Source: a virus. Taken from it: a stretch of DNA of 22,354 nucleotides. Where the stretch lies: the IMG/VR virus record IMGVR_UViG_3300042456_000349, positions 1-22,354 of that record; one strand, given 5' to 3'. Of the stretch, positions 21,485 through 22,354 are shown in pieces. Numbering within the stretch: the stretch's first letter is position 1; each line of letters begins with the position of its first letter. Under the pieces are notes generated by a model. The model saw nothing but the letters and a program-made list of their open reading frames with translations. It was not told the origin of the DNA and searched no databases. The position numbers and the translations under genes were made by a program.

Positions 21485-22022
21485 TTACCGTATCTTCCTT
21501 CCTGGGGCGTCCAGGGCCTCGCCGCTCGCTCAAGATGGCCTGCATCTGCTTCTTGAGTTCGTCAATTTCGGCCTGTTGGGCGCTGATCTTGCTTTCTGCT
21601 TCCGCGTTGTTCTTGCCGGTGAGATAGGCGCGGGCACGTTCCCGAAGTCCCGCAGCCCCCATTCCGATCCGCTGAAGCTGCGCGTCCGTCGAAGTGGCAA
21701 CCTGTTCGACCGTCTGGAACTTCAGGATTTGCAACTCAGCCTGTTGCACTTCGCTAAGGTCATCTGGTCGCTCTTGACGCCACCGCGACAGCGGGACGCC
21801 AATCAGCATTGCAACTTCGTCGGAACCCCTCATCTGGAAAGAGAGCCATTGGCGCGGGAACCGCATCTTGTGATCGTCGTTGGCAAACGTCTCAATGACG
21901 TTCGTTTTGTCTCCAGGGGTCATAATCCTGACGAAAGGCCGTCCCTTGTAGGGGTCGTTTTCGTATTCATAAAACTCAACGAAAAGATGGGTGTCCGAGT
22001 TGTGGACATCGCTATCCAGCAT
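21441..22022 (-). CDS. Conserved phage head-region protein with AT-hook-like tail (193 aa)
   Basis: The first 70 residues (DTHLFVEFYEYENDPYKGRP, FVRIMTPGDKT, FPRQWLSFQ) match a conserved phage protein found between capsid and tail genes, of unknown role. Residues about 105-135 (TDAQLQRIGMGAAGLRERAR) look like a helix-hairpin-helix. Residues 138-166 are a likely coiled coil (AQQAEIDELKKQMQAILSE), and 167-176 read RRGPGRPRKE, a GRP-core AT-hook. The arrangement suggests a DNA- or capsid-contacting protein. The start is ATG 22022, three bases after the upstream stop. It may be a head-completion or DNA-organising virion protein. Confidence 0.7.
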   Translation of the reverse strand: MLDSDVHNSDTHLFVEFYEYENDPYKGRPFVRIMTPGDKTNVIETFANDDHKMRFPRQWLSFQMRGSDEVAMLIGVPLSRWRQERPDDLSEVQQAELQILKFQTVEQVATSTDAQLQRIGMGAAGLRERARAYLTGKNNAEAESKISAQQAEIDELKKQMQAILSERRGPGRPRKEDTVNAIDNAPVGDSGHK

Positions 22023-22025
22023 GAA

Positions 22026-22354
22026 TTACGCTCCGAGATGTGAAAGCCAGACGGTCGGGGAGAAGCCGAAGAAGATGCGCTCCTTGCCCGTTGCAATAGC
22101 AACAGACGCGCTGCCGTCGATGGTCGTGCCCGCGATGGGATAGACCGTCAGCGAGTTTGCGCCGCTGTTGAACACGACAACCATAGCGCCCATTTCGGCG
22201 GGCGGAAGCTTGACGCCGGTAGATGCGGCGGTGGTCGTTACGTTGTTGAGAACCGCGCTCAGTTGCAGAGCATCGGCGGTGGTGGAGCCGGTAGCGGTCA
22301 GACTGTTGGCCGCATCGCCGCAAATGACTTCGGTAGAAAGCGGAGCATTACCAG
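22026..22354 (-). CDS. C-terminal part of a virion protein (5' end outside the window)
   Basis: The minus frame ending in TAA at 22026-22028 is open to the window edge, giving 108 residues without a start. The sequence is beta-rich with alternating Thr/Ala/Val: DAANSLTATGSTTADALQLS, then ASTGVKLPPAEMGAMVVVFN, then SGANSLTVYPIAGTTIDGSA. The GVKLPPAEMGAMV...VYP pattern recurs in small phage proteins near capsid genes and ends in a short beta strand with FGFSPTVWLSHLGA. A decoration, head-fibre or minor capsid role is plausible. Only the 3' part is visible, so full length and domains before it are unknown. Confidence 0.75.
   Translation of the reverse strand, partial: GNAPLSTEVICGDAANSLTATGSTTADALQLSAVLNNVTTTAASTGVKLPPAEMGAMVVVFNSGANSLTVYPIAGTTIDGSASVAIATGKERIFFGFSPTVWLSHLGA

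Overview
The window looks like part of the genome of a short-tailed (podovirus-like) bacteriophage. Genes are packed almost end to end. The virion genes follow the T7-type order (adaptor, nozzle, gp13-like protein, internal virion proteins, tail fibres) and run into a lysis cassette. A GcrA/SANT-like DNA-binding protein and a GC-rich coding style suggest an alphaproteobacterial host; this is an inference, because no host gene is present. No integrase, terminase, capsid, DNA polymerase or RNA polymerase gene lies in the window, so lifestyle and packaging cannot be judged. The window is not a whole genome: it opens inside one gene and closes inside another.

Region 1 (1-3215, + strand) is an early/accessory operon of small genes, most joined by 4-base ATGA or GTGA stop/start overlaps. 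After several unknown small proteins come a QueD-like (6-carboxytetrahydropterin synthase family) protein, a nucleoside 2-deoxyribosyltransferase-like protein and a DpdA-like tRNA-guanine-transglycosylase-fold protein. This trio suggests 7-deazaguanine modification of the phage DNA. A GcrA-like DNA-binding protein, a basic unknown protein and a strong intrinsic terminator close the operon.

Region 2 (3214-5337, - strand) encodes a small HTH regulator followed by a primase-helicase fusion. Region 3 (5463-8502, + strand) is divergent from it and holds a recombination/replication set: an unknown protein, a Sak4-like RecA-fold ATPase, a DUF669 protein, a Cas4/RecB-like Fe-S nuclease and a Holliday-junction-resolvase-like nuclease. 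The 125-bp divergent intergenic region is the longest non-coding stretch in the window and carries an 11-bp inverted repeat that is a good operator candidate.

Region 4 (8381-22354, - strand, read from right to left) is the late operon. In transcription order it holds a partial virion protein, a small virion protein with an AT-hook-like tail, the tail adaptor, the tail nozzle, a GNAT/gp13-like protein, a repeat-rich protein with a C-terminal S74 chaperone, three further internal/ejection-type proteins, two tail-fibre proteins (one polyglycine-rich), a small structural protein, a 59-aa membrane protein, an HTH-phosphoesterase, a holin candidate, overlapping Rz/Rz1 spanins and a GH108 endolysin. 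Many late genes are joined by 1-base TAATG/TGATG overlaps. The endolysin and the resolvase overlap convergently by 122 bp.

No stretch over 300 bases lacks a gene. I saw no tRNA, CRISPR array, insertion sequence or attachment site.
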